Positions 62,043 to 64,000 of a DNA stretch of 64,000 bases are shown piece by piece. Under the pieces are notes generated by a model, which worked only from the letters and a program-made list of their open reading frames with translations, searched no databases and had not been told where the DNA came from. Position 1 is the first letter of the stretch; each line of letters begins with the position of its first letter. The position numbers and the translations under genes are program-made. Location: contig CAZZJS010000002.1 in the NCBI GenBank assembly GCA_964654855.1, positions 62,001-126,000 on the forward strand, written 5' to 3'. The DNA comes from JALZUV01 sp964654855. GTDB taxonomy: Bacteria > Pseudomonadota > Alphaproteobacteria > Rickettsiales > JALZUV01.

Positions 62043-62407
62043 AGCGCTGTTGAAATTTTCTGTCGGAGTTGGAGAATTTTTTGGTGCAGCTGTTCTAAAT
62101 CGCTCTGCAAGGCATTGGTGTTTTTGGGTTCTGAAATAACCGCAACTGGCGCCTCAACTTTACCCGCTAAAACGGCGCGAGCACCTTTAATCGTATAGCC
62201 CTGTTCGTGCAGTAACGTTTGGATACGGCGAATTTGATCAATATCTTCACGCCGATAATAACGGCGACCCGAGCCACGCTGCATCGGCGCAATATGTTTC
62301 GGAAATTCTTTCTCCCAAAAACGCAGAACATGCGGCTCCAACGACAGCTCATCCGCCACTTCGCGGATCGTTTTCAGTGCATCAGGCGATTTGGTCAAAG
62401 CCGACAT
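62039..62407 (-). CDS. MerR family transcriptional regulator
   Basis: A 122-residue regulator. The N-terminal winged helix reads TIREVADELSLEPHVLRFWEKEFP, with the wing RGSGRRYYRREDIDQIRRIQTLLHEQGYTIKGARAVL, typical of the small MerR proteins found after ihfA in alphaproteobacteria. It has no cysteine array for a metal, so the ligand is not a metal by the usual mode. The C-terminal helix would form the dimer coiled coil. Its ATG shares a base with the ihfA stop. Confidence 0.92.
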   Translation of the reverse strand: MSALTKSPDALKTIREVADELSLEPHVLRFWEKEFPKHIAPMQRGSGRRYYRREDIDQIRRIQTLLHEQGYTIKGARAVLAGKVEAPVAVISEPKNTNALQSDLEQLHQKILQLRQKISTAL

Positions 62408-62712
62408 TAGTCACTCAACGAATCGTTGACCTTCTTTTTAAGAATATTTGATGCATTAAATGTTAAAACAGTGCGCGGCGTAATTGGCACTTCTTGACCC
62501 GTTTTCGGGTTACGACCTACACGGCTTTTCTTACGACGCAGGTTGAATGTACCAAAAGAGGAAAGCTTCACTTGCTCACCATTTTTCAACGCACCGCTGA
62601 TTTCTTCAATCACAGCATCGACCATTGTACCAGATTCAGAAAGCGAGAGACCAACATCGCGGTAAATGGAAGCTGCGAGATCGGCGCGAGTGAGATTCTT
62701 TTCTTGTGACAT
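62407..62712 (-). CDS. ihfA: Integration host factor subunit alpha
   Basis: IHF bends DNA at specific sites in replication, recombination and transcription. The 101-residue protein has the HU/IHF fold: LTRADLAASIYRDVGLSLSES, VKLSSFGTFNLRRKKSRVGRNPKTG and the closing VPITPRTVLTFNASNILKK, in which the Pro in the beta arm intercalates DNA. The TPR-like charge pattern is that of the alpha subunit. It lies between fabH and merR, its normal position in this class. Confidence 0.95.
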   Translation of the reverse strand: MSQEKNLTRADLAASIYRDVGLSLSESGTMVDAVIEEISGALKNGEQVKLSSFGTFNLRRKKSRVGRNPKTGQEVPITPRTVLTFNASNILKKKVNDSLSD

Positions 62713-62733
62713 CGTGAAATCCTTAAAATTTGA

Positions 62734-63693
62734 CTAGAGTAAAACTAAACAATTACCCCAGGTTAGTCCAGCCCCTAATGCGGGTAATGCAATTAAATTT
62801 CCAGCTTTTAATCGGCCATCAGCTTTCGCAACAGCCATAGCGAGGGGAATCGTCGCCGCAGAAGTATTCGCATGTTGCGCTGTGGTCATCACCACTTTTT
62901 CGCGTGGGTGGCCAAGCTTATCAGCAATAGTAGTCAGAATTCGCGCATTAGCCTGATGCGGAATCAGCCAATCTAGCTCCTCCAATGAGCGGCCTGTCGC
63001 TTCCAAAGATTCCTGCACAGCGCCCATCATTTTTGCTACCGCATGGCGGAACACTTCACGGCCTTGCATATGCACAAAACCTGATGTTTGCGTCATCGAA
63101 GTTCCACCGGTGGTTTTTAAAATATCTGCCAAATTTCCATCAGCCGAAAGAGTACTATGCAATAAACCGCGCTCTGAATTTTCTTCTGCACTCAACACAA
63201 TCGCACCCGCGCCATCACCGAATAAGATGCACGTTCCGCGATCTTCCCAATCGACAATGCGTGAGTAAGTTTCTGCGCCAATCACCAATGCGTGCTTCGC
63301 CTGCCCTGCTTTGAGCAAACCATCAGCCACGGTCATCGCATAGATAAAACCAGAGCAAGCCGCTTGCATATCAAAAGCCATGTGAGTCGATGCACCGAGC
63401 GCCGCTTGCACACGCGCTGCAGTCGCAGGGAACGTTTCATCTGGCGTGGTGGTGGCAACAATAATTGCACCAATCTCTTCCGCTTTCACCCCTGCATCAT
63501 CTAGCGCCGCTTGGGCTGCTTTTGTCGCAAGATGCGAAGTCAGTTCGCCTTCTGCTGCAATATGGCGTTGTTCAATTCCGGTACGTTCGCGAATCCACTC
63601 ATCAGTCGTTTCAAGCGTCGATTCCAAATCTTTATTGGTAACAATCTTTTGCGGCAGATAATGCCCCATACCTGAAATGACACTACGCAACAT
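62734..63693 (-). CDS. fabH: Beta-ketoacyl-ACP synthase III
   Basis: FabH starts fatty acid synthesis by condensing acetyl-CoA with malonyl-ACP. ATG at 63693 (MLRSVISGMGHYLP) gives 319 residues, the usual length, overlapping the plsX end by 11 bases; the frame is open eight codons more. The catalytic triad is complete: Cys113 in QAACSGF, His in PHQANARIL, Asn in HANTSAATIPLA. It is followed by ihfA after 21 bases. Confidence 0.97.
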   Translation of the reverse strand: MLRSVISGMGHYLPQKIVTNKDLESTLETTDEWIRERTGIEQRHIAAEGELTSHLATKAAQAALDDAGVKAEEIGAIIVATTTPDETFPATAARVQAALGASTHMAFDMQAACSGFIYAMTVADGLLKAGQAKHALVIGAETYSRIVDWEDRGTCILFGDGAGAIVLSAEENSERGLLHSTLSADGNLADILKTTGGTSMTQTSGFVHMQGREVFRHAVAKMMGAVQESLEATGRSLEELDWLIPHQANARILTTIADKLGHPREKVVMTTAQHANTSAATIPLAMAVAKADGRLKAGNLIALPALGAGLTWGNCLVLL

Positions 63694-64000
63694 TTTCAGG
63701 CTCCTGCTCAGGAGCATCTTTCAACATGCCCGATTGCTTTAACTCATCAATGATCAACTGGTTAGCATCATTTACGACCAGCTCTGCTGCGGTACGAATT
63801 GCATGACTCACACCGTAACCGTCCGAGCCGCCGTGGCTTTTCACCGTCACCCCATTCAGACCAAGGAACATGGCACCATTGTAACGACGTGGATCGAGCG
63901 CCTTTTTCAAGTTACCCATCGTCTTTGATGCAATAATATAGCTAAGCTTGGTAGCCCAGTTATTATTAAACGCAGCCTTAATGCGCTTACCCATAAGCTT
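63683..64000 (-). CDS. plsX: C-terminal end of phosphate acyltransferase PlsX (runs off the window)
   Basis: The last 105 codons of PlsX, the enzyme that makes acyl-phosphate from acyl-ACP for PlsY. LDPRRYNGAMFLGLNGVTVKSHGG is the PlsX signature, followed by GYGVSHAIRTAAELV. The gene is open at the right edge, so the rest lies outside. The tail EQEPENVA overlaps the fabH start. The order plsX-fabH-ihfA-merR is widely conserved in alphaproteobacteria. Confidence 0.95.
   Translation of the reverse strand, partial: KLMGKRIKAAFNNNWATKLSYIIASKTMGNLKKALDPRRYNGAMFLGLNGVTVKSHGGSDGYGVSHAIRTAAELVVNDANQLIIDELKQSGMLKDAPEQEPENVA

Noticed and set aside
1..64000. CRISPR arrays, insertion sequences, tRNA and rRNA genes
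   Set aside because: I saw no regularly spaced direct repeats, no transposase-like protein, and no cloverleaf or rRNA sequence in the gaps.

Overview
This is chromosomal DNA of an alphaproteobacterium of moderate-to-low GC. The placement rests on gene orders typical of that class: a complete nuoA-N operon followed by birA, coaX and ribonuclease J; ruvX-plsY-dprA-topA-rnr opposite gatCA; plsX-fabH-ihfA-merR; and hisB next to a small DUF2628-like gene. An NDUFS4-like complex I accessory protein, an LdtR-type MarR regulator, a CpaA/TadV prepilin peptidase and a perfect CtrA-type motif (TTAA-N7-TTAA) agree with this. I cannot name the genus. The DUF2610 protein recalls Rickettsiales, but the metabolic breadth (arginine catabolism, TRAP transport, a TonB receptor) suggests a free-living or facultative organism from a little-sampled lineage. 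I see no prophage, insertion sequence, CRISPR array, rRNA or tRNA gene.

Layout. 1-6.8 kb: end of a histidine operon, an alpha/beta hydrolase, then cpaA-astD-astB-EI24 on the plus strand, facing rsmD and an rluB-type pseudouridine synthase. 6.8-9.8 kb: two paralogous TadG-like von Willebrand proteins flanking a small secreted peptidoglycan-binding protein. 9.8-12.1 kb: radA and cvpA. 12.2-16.3 kb (minus): succinate-semialdehyde dehydrogenase, a cyclic-nucleotide/FHA protein and glmS. 16.3-16.5 kb: a regulatory region with a CtrA motif, a consensus DnaA box and a dyad, between glmS and a divergent LuxI/OlsB-like acyltransferase. 17.4-25.7 kb (plus): TonB-dependent receptor, YfiR, CHASE8-type histidine kinase, LdtR-like regulator, then a TAXI binding protein with a fused TRAP permease. 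25.7-35 kb (minus): an uncharacterised 532-aa protein, DUF2610, NDUFS4-like, rnr, topA, dprA, plsY, ruvX. 35-41.6 kb: gatCA, orphan genes, rimM, rpsP, pyrF and a two-domain peptidoglycan hydrolase. 41.6-43.2 kb: a methyltransferase gene split by a frameshift. 43.2-61.2 kb (minus): rnj, coaX, birA and all 14 nuo genes, with one extra membrane-anchored gene between nuoF and nuoG. 61.3-64 kb: an SDR oxidoreductase that looks internally shortened, then merR, ihfA, fabH and the end of plsX.

Most of the window is core metabolism and information processing in tightly overlapping operons. The parts that look least described are the receptor-YfiR-kinase-regulator module beside a TRAP importer, the CtrA/DnaA-marked promoter region, the extra gene in the nuo operon, the 532-aa/DUF2610 pair, the in-frame topA|rnr junction with an RNase R lacking its N-terminal helix-turn-helix, and the paired VWA/peptidoglycan-binding cluster. 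Function calls come from reading the proteins and remembering families; no database search was possible.
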